64,000 nucleotides of DNA, taken from assembly GCA_039583875.1 (NCBI GenBank), contig CM077166.1, positions 77,974,564 through 78,038,563 of the forward strand, in the 5' to 3' direction. The notes beneath the pieces were generated by a model, which saw only the letters and a list, made by a program, of their open reading frames with translations, was not told where the DNA came from and did no database searches. Positions 33,201 to 44,604 of the stretch are shown one piece after another; within the stretch, counting starts at the first letter, position 1; every line of letters starts with the position of its first letter. A program made the translations under genes and the position numbers. Source of the DNA: Platanthera guangdongensis. Taxonomy: Eukaryota; Streptophyta; Magnoliopsida; Asparagales; Orchidaceae.

Positions 33201-33385
33201 GGTTGCTAGAAATGTTACCAAAGCCTTTGATGATTCCTTTTTCTGAACCACCAAAGGTAACCTTAGGACCATCCTTGATTGGTGTATAGTCCTTCAGCAA
33301 TCCTCTAGTTCAGTCATGTGCTTGGAACATCCACTGTCCAAGTACCATATTGGGGCATGGCCACTTGGACTCACCTGCAAAACAG
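30214..33385 (-). pseudogene. pol: Element C pol (protease-integrase-RT-RNase H), decayed
   Basis: The minus-strand reading runs from the protease (DSGCSKHMT region near 33340) to the stop at 30214-30216. A one-base deletion near 33305 shifts the frame just after the protease motif. From 33300 on there is one frame with stops near 32116 and 31762. Integrase has the HHCC finger (about 32960-32830), HMDLFGP, RSDHGTEF and QQNGIAERKNR around the three catalytic acids. The RT box reads YADD (about 31164-31153) instead of YVDD, a change at the second position. RNase H is complete to the end. Similarity to A pol is very high, so A and C belong to one family or close subfamilies. Confidence 0.93.
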
Positions 33386-33386
33386 A

Positions 33387-35425
33387 TTACTTAACCTTAG
33401 AACCCAAATAATTCTTGGGTCCTTGGTGCAAGTTAGTCTGATTCTTAACAAAACTACCTGTAGCTTTTCTAGCAGGCAGTTTGCTACTCACCTTGGCACT
33501 TGAATTATGCCAACAATCTATGGCAAAGTGGCCTACCTTGCCACAACACCAGCACTCAAATCTGTTGTACCTTTGTTTAGGTACAACCCTGACTATTTTA
33601 TCTACAGCAGGCTTCTTGTTGAGTACTGGGGCTTTGCCCTTAGATTTGGACTTTACTGTCCAGACATGTTTTGTAAACCCTAATCTAGTTTTACCCTTAT
33701 GAGGTACAAACTCATCTATCAAAGGTAGAACAGATTTTGGTTTAGAAAAACTTGCTACAATATCTCTCTCCTTCTGAAGACTAATCTCTAGATTTCTAAT
33801 TTGATCATTTTTAAATGTAATAGTCCCCATCTAAATAACTGTAATATTCTTCAGTCTGGCTATTTCATTTAATTTCTGATCTAATAACTTGTCAAAATCT
33901 GTTGCAGCCACTTTAAGACTAGCAATCTCCTTAGCCTGAGTCTTGACCAAGAGTTTGCTTTTCTTCAAAGCCTGCAACAATACTCTATATTCATCAATCA
34001 ACTGATGAATGTCTCCTTTAGATTATATCCACTCACATCACTTGATGCTGATGTATCTGATTCTGATCCAGCACTAAAAATTGAACTTGAAGAATAATTT
34101 TGTACCTGACTAGGTCCAGGCTGATCCTGGATTTTGTCTCCTTTAGATAAGGCCATCAGTCCCTTGCACTGAATGTCCTCCTACTCATAAATTGAGTTCA
34201 TTAGCTGCATGAACTCATTTTCTTCTTCTTCAGCAAACAAGTTAATATAGGCTTCAGCTTCTGAATCTGTTTCTGAAGATGACATATCAGTCAGACTTTT
34301 ATCCTTCTTGGCAACAAAGGACCTTTCCTTTTTGCCCTTGAACTGTGTCTTCTTCTTGTCAGTGGACTCTTTCCTCTTTTCTGGACAATCAGCTATTACA
34401 TGTCCTTGTCTATTGCAACAATAGCATACTATTTTTGAGGATGTAGTTTTATTAGACTTAGACTTTCTCCTGTCATTCCTTGAAGAATTCCTGTTCTGAT
34501 AATAATCATCTTTTATCTATGAAGTGGATGGCTTGGAGCTCCACTGCTTCTTCTTTAGAAACATCTGAAAATGTCTAGTAAATGCATCAAAGTCTTCATC
34601 ACTTTCACTGTTTTTTGACTTCTTGCTATCTGAAGTATCTGTGTCAGCCTCAACAACTTTTTTGAGGTGGAGATGGAGACTTGCTTTTATATTTCCTAGT
34701 AGCTTCAGTCTTGAAGGCCACAGCTCTTTCTTTGTGCTCCACCCTAGTAGTCTTTTCTTCTTCCTTCCTTACCATTAACTGCATCTCATAAGATAACAGT
34801 TTTTCAAACAAAGTTGGAGGAGGTATATCAGCTAGTTTGGTCATTTCCCTTATGACACAAATCTCAGTATCCCAGTCTTTAGTTAGGGATCTCAAGAACT
34901 TATCATTCAGCTCATAATTGCTGAATTCTCTTCCATAGAACATCAACTCATTAACAATCCTATAGAATTTCTTATAACACTCAATAATGCTATCAGACCT
35001 GCCTTGTCTGAAGTTTTCATACTCTTGATTTAATAAAGACTTCATGTCTTGTCTTACCTCTTCTGATCCCTCCATATAGACTATCAGTGTGTCCCACATT
35101 TCTTTTAATGTTTTACAATGAATCAGATTCTGAAATGTGTCATCATCAATTGCACTTACAATAATATTCTGGGCCCTCTTGTCCATAGTGGCCAGAATTA
35201 TTTCATCCTTGGTCATTTCTGAATAGTCTTTGGGAGTTCTCTGATTGACATCTAGAACAGATACTTTCATTGACACATATGACCCTTCTTTGACTGTAAT
35301 GTAAATTCTTGGGTCAGAGGCTTCCATAAAAAGTCTAACCCTTTCTTTCCAAATGTCAAAATCTCCTTTCTGCAGATTGGCAATTTCATGGATCCTAGCT
35401 CTTTGTGATTCTCAGTTGAACCCAT
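33387..35425 (-). pseudogene. gag: Element C gag, decayed
   Basis: The family ATG is at 35425. A frameshift about 80 bp on is followed by 225 open codons (35327-34650) with the UBN2-like domain, then further frameshifts and stops until 33830. From there the coiled coil and second CCHC knuckle (CWCCGKVGHFAIDC) are readable to the TAA at 33387-33389. The first knuckle region (about 34380-34430) is still visible as CYCCN-GHVIADCP-type sequence. The layout equals element A gag. Confidence 0.9.
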
Positions 35426-35505
35426 TTTCTTGATTCTTGATTATACTGATTGATTCTGCCTACAGGATCTTTACTAAGACTGTTATGTCCTTTTTGAGTA
35501 ACCTC

Positions 35506-35517
35506 CCTCTGATACCA
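35506..35517 (-). other. Element C primer binding site
   Basis: On the minus strand TGGTATCAGAGG, two bases inside the 5' LTR, matches the tRNA-Met site at 11 of 12 bases. Confidence 0.9.
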
Positions 35518-35519
35518 CT

Positions 35520-37641
35520 TGAAAGAACTAGTGCCTAAAACACCTAGAGGGGGGGGGGGTGAATATGTGCACTTAATCTTTTTTAACTTTTATGGCAGAA
35601 ACACAGAATTATATGCAATTCTTCACAGCAATTCAGCACAGATAACACAGCAATCACAGAATTAATCACACACAGAGAACACACAGATTTTATAATGGTT
35701 CCCCAAGGTCTGGGTACATCCACTTTCCCCCTTCGCCTATCTAGTAGTGTACTAGATTCGGCCTAACTTCTCCACTACTCCTCAGATCCTCAGATCTTAC
35801 AACTCAGAACCCCAAATAGGTTCCTACAACTCAGAGTGATCCCACTCCTACAACTCAGGCACAAAAGCCCTACCACTCAGTCTTCACCAAGACCTACACT
35901 CAGCCTTCAACAAGGCCTACACTTAGCCTTCAACAAGGCCTACACTCAGAGAAATGTATCTCCTACACTCAGGCACACAAGCCCTACCACTCAGCCTTTA
36001 TAAATATAGGCTTACAACTCAGATCCCTTAGGATCCTACAGAAAATAAAGAGTACAAAGATTAATAACCATAACTCTGATTGAGAAAGATGAGTTGACTG
36101 GCTTCTTGATGAGTTCTTGAAAGAACTTTGCAGAGATCAACCTCCCTTGGCTTTCTTCAAAGCTTCTTGAATTAGAACACAATAGGGTTGTATCTCTATG
36201 CAGATGATCTTCAATCAACTGCTGACTTGAGAATCAGATCTCAATCTGAAACTTTCTTATCAGCCTGGTTCAATAGCTGTCTTCTTAGAAGGAGCTTTCT
36301 CTTTCCAACTTCTTAGATCTTCACTTGAAGGTCTTCTTCTGGTTTATTGTTTCTCACTTCATTGATTGCTTTCTCGATGTCCTTCTGTTGAAGGTATAAG
36401 TCTTTATATAAGCTTTCTTCATGGGGACCGGCTGATCCGGTTTCTAACAAACTTCTGACAGCTCTGACAGTAGCAGTTGACCAGTTGAAATGGCAGCTGT
36501 CAAGTCATCCAGTCACTTCTTGAAATCTCTGTCACTGTCTGAAAGTGTCGAGACAGATAGTCTTTATGTGTCGATACAAATAGACCAAGTGTCGACACAA
36601 GTAGACTAAGTGTCGGCACTAGCCTTCATGGTGTCGACACAACTCCTTGTGTTGTAGAAATAGCTTCTCGACACTACTTCTTTAGAATGTGTCGACACTG
36701 ATCCTGTGTGTCGACACAAGTCCTTCTTCTTCAATACTTAGTTGATTTCTGCTAAGTGTCGACACAACTCCTTTGTGTCAACACATCTTCTTGTGTTGAA
36801 ACTTGCTAAGTGTCGACACATCTTCTTTGTGTCGACACATGCCTTCTGTGTTGAAACTTTTGCTGAGTGTCGACACATCTTCTTTGTGTCGACACATTCT
36901 TCATGTGTTGAGACTTTTGCTGAGTGTCGACACATCTCCTTTGTGTCGACACATTCTTCATGTGTTGAGACTTTTGCTGAGTGTTGACACATCTTCCTAG
37001 TGTCGACACTTGTACTTGAACTTTGTTGAAGTTTGCTGAGTGTCGACACAGCCTCCTAGTGTCGACACTTGTACTTGAACTTTGTTGAAGTTTGCTGAGT
37101 GTCGACACAGCCTCCTAGTATCGACACTTGTACTTGAACTTTGTTGATGTTTGCGGAGTGTCGACACAGCCTCCTAGTGTCGACACATGAACTTGAACTT
37201 TGTTGAAGTTTTGCTGAGTGTCGACACAGCCTCCTAGTGTCGACACTTTTGGTGTCGACACTTTTGATGTCGACAAAGTTCCTCTGGGTGTCGACATTGC
37301 TTCTAAGTGTCGACACTTGTACTTTAGACATTTCTTTATTATGTGTCGACACTGCCTGTATGTGCCGACACTTTTCTTCTGGTATCGACTCTGCCTTCCC
37401 AGTGTCGACACAATTACTCCAAGTGTCGACACAGCTTCTCTGGGTGTCGACACAAGCCTCCTTAAGTGTCGACACTTTTCTTCTAGGTGTCGACACATGG
37501 ACTTAGAAACTTTTCCTGCAAACCTGCAGTTACTTAACCTGCACAAATAAACTCAAAGCACATCAAATACACCTTGATGTATATCATTGAGTAGGGTGAG
37601 GCTTCTTCAAATCAGGTACATATATTCCAATGTACCCAACA
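35520..37641 (-). repeat. Element C 5' LTR
   Basis: It is 2122 bp, from TGTTGGGTAC at 37641 to CTTTCA at 35520. U3 carries about 30 GTGTCGACAC palindromes at 36541-37500, including four tandem copies of a 67-70-bp higher-order unit around 36990-37230. A minus-strand TATATAAAG box lies at 36402-36410. A G run (C run on the transcribed strand) at 35550-35561 sits beside CACCTAG, like the hairpin of element A. A CACTCAG-type tandem repeat at about 35860-36000 matches the GGCTGAGTGTAGG repeat of the A LTR. Confidence 0.95.
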
Positions 37642-37896
37642 CTAATCCATCTTAGTTTTTGAGTCTCGATCTTGATGTAGTTATCCACAATATATTGTTG
37701 AAGCAGTCGTCCTCCGTGAAGAAGTATTGATGAATTATTCATGCGTATCTGTACTAGGCCACAAACTATACAAAATTAGGAAATTAAAAATTTATTACAT
37801 GAGGCTCTTAATCAATAGTCATGAAATTTATAACCTGGAGCAAGCATGCGTAGTAGTCATAACAACTAACACGTAACCCCTGATCCGTTTGAAAAG

Positions 37897-39178
37897 CTAA
37901 ATCCCAACCAAAAGTTCCTTGCGAGAGCAGGAGTGGGTAGGAAGGATGTATTGTCGGTCGGTAGACGGTTGTTCACGAATAAGTAGTTGATATGACTGTA
38001 ATTGCTGGTGTTGAGCAATTTGTCTAAAGTTTACGACATATGGGTTGTGTGTATCAAGGATATCTTTGATCTCATTCAATATTTCCATATCAAGTCCATT
38101 ATTTTCCGCCAAACGGTGTGATGTCTCATGTTCGGTGTCGTAGATGAACATTTGTAAAAAATCGTGGTCTGTCCCCTGGAGTAGGAAGAAGAGATCCAAT
38201 CTTGTGATATATAGCTTCATGTGCTCTGAAAGTGTACAAACCCTGGTTGAAAGATGGAAGTGTTTCATCAAGTGTAACGCCCATGGATGTGAAAGAGAAT
38301 ACGTGGTTGTATGCACGTATATTTTGCCTGAAATGGCGTCCTTTTGTGGTCTGATCGGTGTAAAGAGCCAACAACTGTGGGGGGACAGGAATGACAGGTA
38401 AAATTACTTTGCCAAGTTTACATCATAAATTTTTTGTTTATTTGTGGAATAATCGAGCTGCATAGTGAGGGCAAATGGTTGGTTGTGGGAGCTGGAATAC
38501 GCGGACATTGTCGGAGGAACGGTAATTTCTTGCAATATTACGACGTCCTGTCCGCGAAGTGGGAGCAGAACTATCATCTTCAATTTCATTCGGTTGATTT
38601 GGAGGTTCTGGATGTGTTGGTTGGACTTCCACGGCCGATGGTAAAGTCAACGTTGAGCGCGATTGTCTTCGCCTTGCATTCAGTGCACTCCATTGTTCTG
38701 CATTCAATGACCGTCTCCAATTACTAACACGCACTCGAGTTGACTCTCGAGTTTGCTCAGTTGGCGTTGTCGAAGTTGAAGGCCTCCCTCTTTTATGTTG
38801 GAGTGGTCCACCCTAGTTTGGCAACGATGACTCACCTTCAGTTTGATGTTGGTCTGCCTCAGACTGATTTTGATCTGCTATCTGCGAAGTTCCGGCAGAA
38901 GGATTAACATCAATTTCATTCAGTTGATTTGGAGCTTCTGGCTCGTTGGGTTGGACTTCCACGACCGATGGTAAAGTCAACAAAGAGCGTGATTGTGTTC
39001 GCCTTGCATTCAGTACTCTCCGTTGACTCTTGAGTTTGCTCAGCGGTTGCCGCCGAAGTTGAAGGTCTCCCTCTTTTACGTTGGACTGGCCCACCCTGAT
39101 TTGGCAACGCCGACGACGCCTCAGCATGATTTTGGTTGGCCATCTGCAACTGTCTGCGATGCGATGTAATAAATTCAT
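37897..39178 (-). pseudogene. Helitron RepHel N-terminal region, decayed
   Basis: Minus-strand fragments in several frames match the N-terminal part of plant Helitron replicase-helicase. They include an RR-x-SLNAEQ...LNARRRQSR repeat-like start, a P-x-C-x-H-Y-A-A-R-L-F-H patch, then TTKGRHFRQNIRAYNHVFSFTSMGV, a YTFRAHEAIYHKIGSLLP block and a QMFIYDTEHE...LDTHNPYVVNFRQ block, which define the Helitron-like N domain. The catalytic Rep tyrosines and the helicase would be further on and are not here. At least three frameshifts occur. The segment around 38600-38730 is a diverged copy of 38880-39020, so part of the N-terminus is duplicated. It is not functional. Confidence 0.8.
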
Positions 39179-40560
39179 GAATTATCTGTTTTCTTCCAGA
39201 TATGTAATCGTTTTTTATGTTTGATGAAGTACCACTTGGTTAAAAGTAAACTATTTTATTTGCATAGACGGGTACACGGGGCAACGCCCCTACGACCAAG
39301 CGCGACCGTACCAGGCCCGCGAGGGAAATTACTAACCTATATTTGTCTTATTTTATGCTGACCTCTAACTTAAAAGCCTCAAAGATACCCAAATCCTCCT
39401 TGCTAAATCATAAGCAAAGATACTAAATTATATCTTGAACTAAATGTAGTGTGAAATTGTGTCAGCAGGAATTCATGTATTAATGATGGTGAAGTTAATA
39501 GAGAAATCAAATTTGTAATCTGAACCAAAAATGCTTAAAACCATACCTTGAATACATGAATATAATTTTTTACTCTCTTGCTTAAAAGATCATACTCAAC
39601 CATACCTTGAATTAACTTTATTCATTTATGGTAGGATTATATAAAATTTTATAACATAAATAAATCAAACAAATTCAATAGTGTTGATTTCAATATTCTC
39701 CCCTTTAAAAGTTCGAATAGTGTGTGTTGATTGTTATCATTCTTTTAATAGATATATGAATATACAATAATTTACAAAAAATATATCATAATAACTTTCT
39801 AATCAGATAATATTATGAACAAACTCATGATTAAACAAAAAACATTAATAACTGTCACAGAACAAACTCATTAACAACCTCAAAACAATGGTTTATTGTT
39901 TTTAATTTTTGAAAGTGCAATAATTCTAACATATGTTTAACTGAAGAAATACGTTGAGACATAGGAACCTGGTTACAACATTTACATAACATTACATAGC
40001 ATTTGACAAGCCAATAAAGATACCAAATATTTAGCAATCCATGTACTTGGGTTTTACATGAATTGCTAATTACAAAATCTGATTATCAAACATCTCAAGT
40101 GCCTGAAAAGCATCATGGTTGTGCTTAGTCAGTTAAAATAACTCTCCAGAAGCACATTCAACATTTAGCTTAAAAATGTTGTGAAATTATTTTTTGTAAG
40201 TGCATGATCTTAGACTTTTTTAGATTACTGTGAAATTTTTTAGAACAACATGGTTGGTCCTTTCTAAATTTTTTTGATTACTTCATCATTCAAAATGAGC
40301 ATGGTTGTGCTCTTTACATTGATATCATTCCTTCAAATGCACTCCGGTTAGTGAAAATCACTTCTGTTCTGCTTTGAATCTATAGTTGTTCGCTTGATTC
40401 ATCAAATGTTTGAGTATTGTTGTTGTGTATATAATTTTAGTGTGCATGCACCTTCACTGAACTGTATTTAAATTGTTCAGTGGACTGCATTGGAGCATTC
40501 CAGTGTAATGCTCTAATATGAAGCTCAAGAAACAAAAGTCGGGCTGTGAACAGAACATGT
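39179..40560. other. Non-coding AT-rich interior of the Helitron
   Basis: No convincing coding sequence was found. A short GC-rich island at 39265-39330 contains GGGGCAACGCCCC, a 5-bp-stem hairpin, in an otherwise AT-rich stretch. The rest has only short chance frames. Confidence 0.5.
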
Positions 40561-40564
40561 TTTA

Positions 40565-41095
40565 AAAAGTCTGTTAGTGGCCGTATTTTTTCTCCAAGGT
40601 TTCTCGAGTTTCAAATCCAACTAAAATTAGTGTTTGATTCAATTTTTATTATGTTATGCATTGGGATGTGAAAGATTTATGGTTGGAAAGCAGGTTTGTT
40701 TCTTTGTTATTTTACTTTGAGCTTGATGAACTTTAAAGTAGTGCATTGATTGTATGTGTGGGCTTGTATGGATGTGTGTGATTCCTAATTTCCAGACTTT
40801 GGCGCGGCACTCCCGCACGATTTCTTCCCACGATCCCGCCGTCCTGCACGTCGAGCGGCGTCCAAGCTCTATTTTGCTGACACGACTTCCTCCTCTGACA
40901 GTTTCTTCTTTTGCCATATCCGCTCTAAATTTTAAAAAGTCTCTTAGATGCCATGTTTTTTCTCCAGGATTTTTCAAGATTCAAATCCAACTAAAATTAG
41001 TATTTGATTCCATTTTTATTATATTATGCATTGGGCTGAGAAATATTTATGGTTGGAAAGCAAGTTTGTTTCTTTGTTATTTACTTTGATATTGT
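40565..41095 (+). repeat. Pair of direct repeats (about 165 bp each)
   Basis: The segment 40565-40740 (AAAAGTCT...TTTCTCCA...GGTTGGAAAGCAGG...) recurs at 40934-41095 with roughly 85-90% identity by eye. The 190 bp between them are GC-richer and unique, with no clear coding frame. The copies may be a local duplication within the Helitron or two ends of a small unrecognised element. Confidence 0.65.
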
Positions 41096-42219
41096 AGGAG
41101 TTTAAAGTAGTGCCTACAATTGCAATCACTTACTGTTCATTATCCCTATCATCCCCACACAGGAAATAAAAACAGGGCAAGCCAAGTGATCCACTAAAAC
41201 CCCTACACATATAGGACTCATGAACTGGAAGTCCCTAAACTCAAAATTTCACCTGGAAAATACAAAGATTATCACAGGAATTCCAAAATCATAAATCGGG
41301 ACTGTTCACCTTCTTCTACATTCGTAGCCTATCACAGGAATTCCAAAATTACCAGCAAATCTTCATAATTTAATCAAGGGCTTTACCTTAGATTTGGGTG
41401 CGATGTTGAGCCACCAGAAGAAGAGCCTTAGTACCTGCAAGGAGAAAAAAATGAAAGTTCACTTGGAGAAGTGCCGGTTAACTGCCAGCACCAATTTGCG
41501 TAAGAACAAAATTTCATTTGGAGAAGTGCCGGTGAAATGAGAGGAAGAAGAAAAACACGGAGGAAGAAGGATTCCAGCAAAGTTTCTGGCTGGCTGAAGG
41601 CGAAGAGAGGTTCTGGCCGGCCGACGAAGAATTAGCGAAGAGCGGATCGAGCGTAAATCAGCGAAAGAGGAGACGAAGGCGAAGACAGAGGAATAGCGAA
41701 GAGCTCTTACCCTAGATTGGCGTTGGGACGGCGTGGATGAGGGATGCAGCGAAGCTTCTCCACCTTCGACACTTCTCGCGGGAGCTCGACAGGTTCTCGC
41801 GATGGATTGGGAGTAGGCAGAAATGGCGCTGGAAAGCTAAAAACCCTTAGAAATTCCTTGATCTGTGGCTCTGAACTATACGAATCGGTGGCCGGTGATT
41901 GTTACAGATCGTGCTGTGGGAAATCCTGATCCGTGGCCTTTAATTATAAATGATCTGTGACCTTTGATTTTTTTAGATCGAGCGGTGGGTATTGTAGGCG
42001 AGATGCAGCCAAAGGAGAGGGCATTTTTGGGTATATAAATGTTACACCACAACTAAGGATATTTTGGGCAACATAAATGTTACACCAAACTTCAAACCTC
42101 CTTCCTTATAATATAAAGATAAAGATAAAGATGATTAAAGATATATGAAATTACAGATATTATGTGTTTTAAGCCGTGGACGGTGGATCTACTTCTGCCA
42201 CTGGCAAGCGGCCTTCCCT

Positions 42220-42251
42220 TATAAATAATCATATGTTCACCTCAAACCCTA
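42220..42251 (+). promoter_or_regulatory. TATA box and telo-box of the HD2 gene
   Basis: TATAAATA at 42220-42227 lies about 100 bp before the ATG. AAACCCTAA at 42243-42251 is a plant telo-box, often found near the transcription start of genes active in dividing cells. The Helitron end is only about 90 bp upstream, so the promoter is either compact or was cut or altered by that insertion. Confidence 0.55.
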
Positions 42252-42322
42252 AACATCAGCCTCCTTTGATTCTCTCTTCGCTCCGTTTTTGCTTCAGTCC
42301 GCTCGACAATCTATCTCCCTCC

Positions 42323-43270
42323 ATGGAGTTCTGGGGTGCGTTATCCCAACACATTCTCTGTCACTTCCTGGTCGGAAGGCCCTTCTATATTTCGTTCTTT
42401 GCTCTGCCGAGTAGCTTTATTTTCCTTCAAAGCCAAAACGCCACTTTCTTTCTTGCTTTGCTAACAATCAAAATTAATTCTCTACCTGTTTTTTTTTTAA
42501 ATTCTAAAAGGAAGGCCCCCTCGTGGAGCAATTGCTATGTTGTTTACGGTTTGCGCGGTGGTCATTGATTTCCCTTTGTATTGGTTTCATGTACGGAATT
42601 TTGTTTATTTTCAGGTGTCGAAGTAAAACCTAAGCAGTCAGTGAAGTGCGTAGCTGGGGATGAAAAAATATTGCATCTTTCACAGGTTATTTTGATGCTA
42701 GATTATTAATTTCCTTCCTAGGAGGCTTGTATGGCTTTAAACTAGTGTGTATTTGTCCTGTATATTGCAGGCTTCACTTGGTGAAATTAGGAAAGATAAG
42801 GGGTCTGAAAATGTTCCAGTATTTGTTAAGGTTAATGATCAAAAACTAGTCCTCGGAACTCTTTCTGCAGAGAATTGTGCCCAGATTCAATATGATCTTG
42901 TATTCGAGAAGGAATTTGAGCTGTCACATGGTTCAAAAGATACCAGTGTATTTTTTGTTGGCTACAAGAGCACTATGCAAGACTTGGGATATCCTTTTAT
43001 TTTTAAAAATATCAATCAGCTATTTCCTCCTTAGAGATTAAAGATTGAATCATTTTTACTCCAAATTTGTGATTTTGATTACCTTCTTCCTTATCTATCT
43101 TTATTTTGGCATCACGTCTGAGGATGATTTCTCAGGTAATGTATTCTTGTCTAGTTTTAGATAAGTTTGTTTGCTTTATGTTTATCCATTTGTTTAAGTG
43201 CTTAAAATTTTCTTGATATATATAGATTCTGACTCTGATGAAGGTCTTCAAATTGAGCATCAACTAAATG
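42323..43270 (+). CDS. HDT: HD2-type histone deacetylase, N-terminal exons (partial gene)
   Basis: HD2 proteins are plant-specific nucleolar/nuclear deacetylase-family chromatin proteins with a nucleoplasmin-like N-terminal domain. Exons: 42323-42335, 42615-42685, 42771-42988, 43116-43135 and 43226-43270. The frame is kept across all junctions. The protein opens with the hallmark MEFWG. His25 and an Asp at 70 match the residues proposed as active in the family (His25, Asp69). QASLGE, VFVKV, LVLGTLS, YDLVFEKEFELSHG and a FFVGYKS end-strand complete the domain, followed by an acidic SEDDFSDSDSDEG start of the acidic tract. The rest of the acidic region and the C2H2 zinc finger are not seen by 44600, so the gene is truncated, or its last exons lie beyond the transposons. 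Intron 3 is AT-AC. Upstream is the Helitron, downstream is copia F. Confidence 0.85.
42989..43115 (+). other. AT-AC (U12-type) intron of the HD2 gene
   Basis: The donor reads ATATCCTTTT, a full match to the U12 AT-AC consensus. No GT donor at this place keeps the frame. A branch-point-like TTCCTTATC (43087-43095, 8 of 9 to the consensus) lies about 20 nt before an AC acceptor at 43114-43115. Removing these 127 nt joins the globular domain to the acidic tract in frame. All other introns of the gene are GT-AG. Confidence 0.7.
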
Positions 43271-44604
43271 GTAATCTATTCCTTTTTTGGAATCATTATA
43301 ATTTAGTATCTCTATTTGTAATTATTTGTCAAAATATCCTGCATAATCACTTTAACCTTAAGATCTTGTTAGCTATTTATAGCAACTTTACATCCTTCTT
43401 GTGTTTTGATTTTTCAACTGATGTCCGTACATTACTTGTTAGTAAAGATATTGAGCGAAAAATTATTTTCTTGTTAATTCATCCACCAAATAAAGGACTA
43501 TAGTTTATTTCCTTTATACTTTGAGTTTGCCATGTCTTCGTTTATAGTATTAATCTGATGCGGCCTGCGACGCATTCTAGCTTCGTTTACTATGCATTTA
43601 CTTATTTTATTTCATGTAGTTCTTTCACGCAATAGTTTTTATTTTTTGGCACTTTGAGTTGACCGTCCAATGAGACCTTAAATAAAAAAGTCCAATAATT
43701 TAGGTAATTAGTACAAAAATGACAAGTTTAAGTTATTTAAGGAGACATATATTTAAATAATTCAAATCGAAGATATAAAAATCAATTAGAATTTAGGAAT
43801 ATGAAATGATGTGTTTGAAAGGACAATATTTCCAAAAAACTAGAATTGAAAAATATTATATTTGGGAAGAAAATAAAGAGGCAAACATTTTTCTCTGTAA
43901 TAAAATCATTTCTCTTTAATACCGGAAGAAGCAGCGTCGCTGCACTAACTGTTCCACTGTCGGAAAACTCAACTGAACTCCCACTATTTCCCGCAAAGCA
44001 CCAGAAGCCCGAATCGACGACAGAAGCTCCTCATCGACTCTATCTCCGACCTGCAATCAGTCTTTGGGAATGTCGTTGACTCCACCTCCCGTTTCTGACG
44101 ACCGCCCGATCCTGTTGCGCGAGGTGTGCCGCCGACCTTAACAACTTATTCTGGCACCCTCTGTGTTCGGTCTTGTTACATGAGGGTGTGCCATCGACCT
44201 CAACAACTTATTCAGACACCTTCTATGTTTGGTCCTTTCGCCGTTTGGTACACATTGAGAAGCCAAGTTTTGATGTTCTCCCCCCTGCTCGACGGGTTTG
44301 GATTGGAAGGAATTCCCTTGACCGTAGCTTTCCGTTTTCTCGCTCCATTCACTTAGTTTATTTTTATGTGCCCACGCTAAATAATCTTAAGCTTTCCCCG
44401 AACATTCAATTGCTTTTATTACTGCATTTCCTTAAATTATTGCATGTGATTATGCTTATGGCTGTATTCTTCTCGCAAAAGATTCGATTCACCAACACTT
44501 GAGTGGTCAATCCGAACAAAATTAACAAACTTCTTAAGGTTCATAATGACGAGTTTGATTTTCACGCGCACACTTATTTTTGACATTCTCGGCCTACATC
44601 AGTT
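43271..44604. other. Region after HD2 exon 5: no gene recognised; short tandem duplication
   Basis: A GTAATC donor follows exon 5, but no exon with acidic or zinc-finger coding was found. The stretch 43560-43920 is AT-rich. The stretch 43920-44360 is GC-richer with no known similarity; within it a 62-bp unit (44122-44183, starting AGGTGTGCC) is repeated at about 44185-44240 with some changes. The end (44640-44870) is very A/T-rich. Confidence 0.5.

Larger units (their letters stand above)
1..37641 (-). mobile_element. Element C: Sirevirus-like Ty1/copia retrotransposon, host of B, D and (through B) A
   Basis: Read on the minus strand the order is 5' LTR (35520-37641), PBS, gag, pol (protease, integrase, RT, RNase H), a palindrome array with a TATA box, an additional ORF (aORF), PPT and 3' LTR. 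The 3' LTR is cut by the window edge. Two younger insertions, B (7135-28814) and D (2609-7076), lie in the aORF. Gag, pol and aORF all carry stops and frameshifts, so the copy is dead. The upper flank at 37642-37646 (CTAAT) should be one TSD copy; its partner is outside the window. The compared 430 bp of the two LTRs differ at roughly 13 positions by eye, plus a short tandem gain and a short loss. Two gag zinc knuckles, the PPT form AGGGGGAGAT and an ORF after pol fit the Sirevirus genus. Confidence 0.93.
37642..42132 (-). mobile_element. Helitron (RepHel-type), 5' part, interrupted by element C
   Basis: The minus-strand direction is inferred from the RepHel-like coding remnant at 39178-37897. 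The likely 5' end is near 42110-42132, where the minus strand reads TCTTTATATTATAAGGAAGG, close to the TC-started, AT-rich ends of plant Helitrons, followed by AAAATGCCC-like words common in them. The element continues past the C insertion, so its 3' end (hairpin and CTRR) is not in the window. The exact end is uncertain because the AAAGAT triplication at 42114-42132 allows several start points. Between 39179 and 42100 lies non-coding, mostly AT-rich sequence. Confidence 0.6.

Noticed and set aside
39265..39330. GC island with GGGGCAACGCCCC hairpin as a Helitron 3' end
   Set aside because: There is no CTRR-T end at the right distance, and the RepHel orientation puts the 3' end on the other side.
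43846..44502. Several 75-110-codon plus-strand frames after the HD2 exons
   Set aside because: There is no HD2 acidic or zinc-finger sequence, no recognised domain and no splice-consistent link to exon 5.
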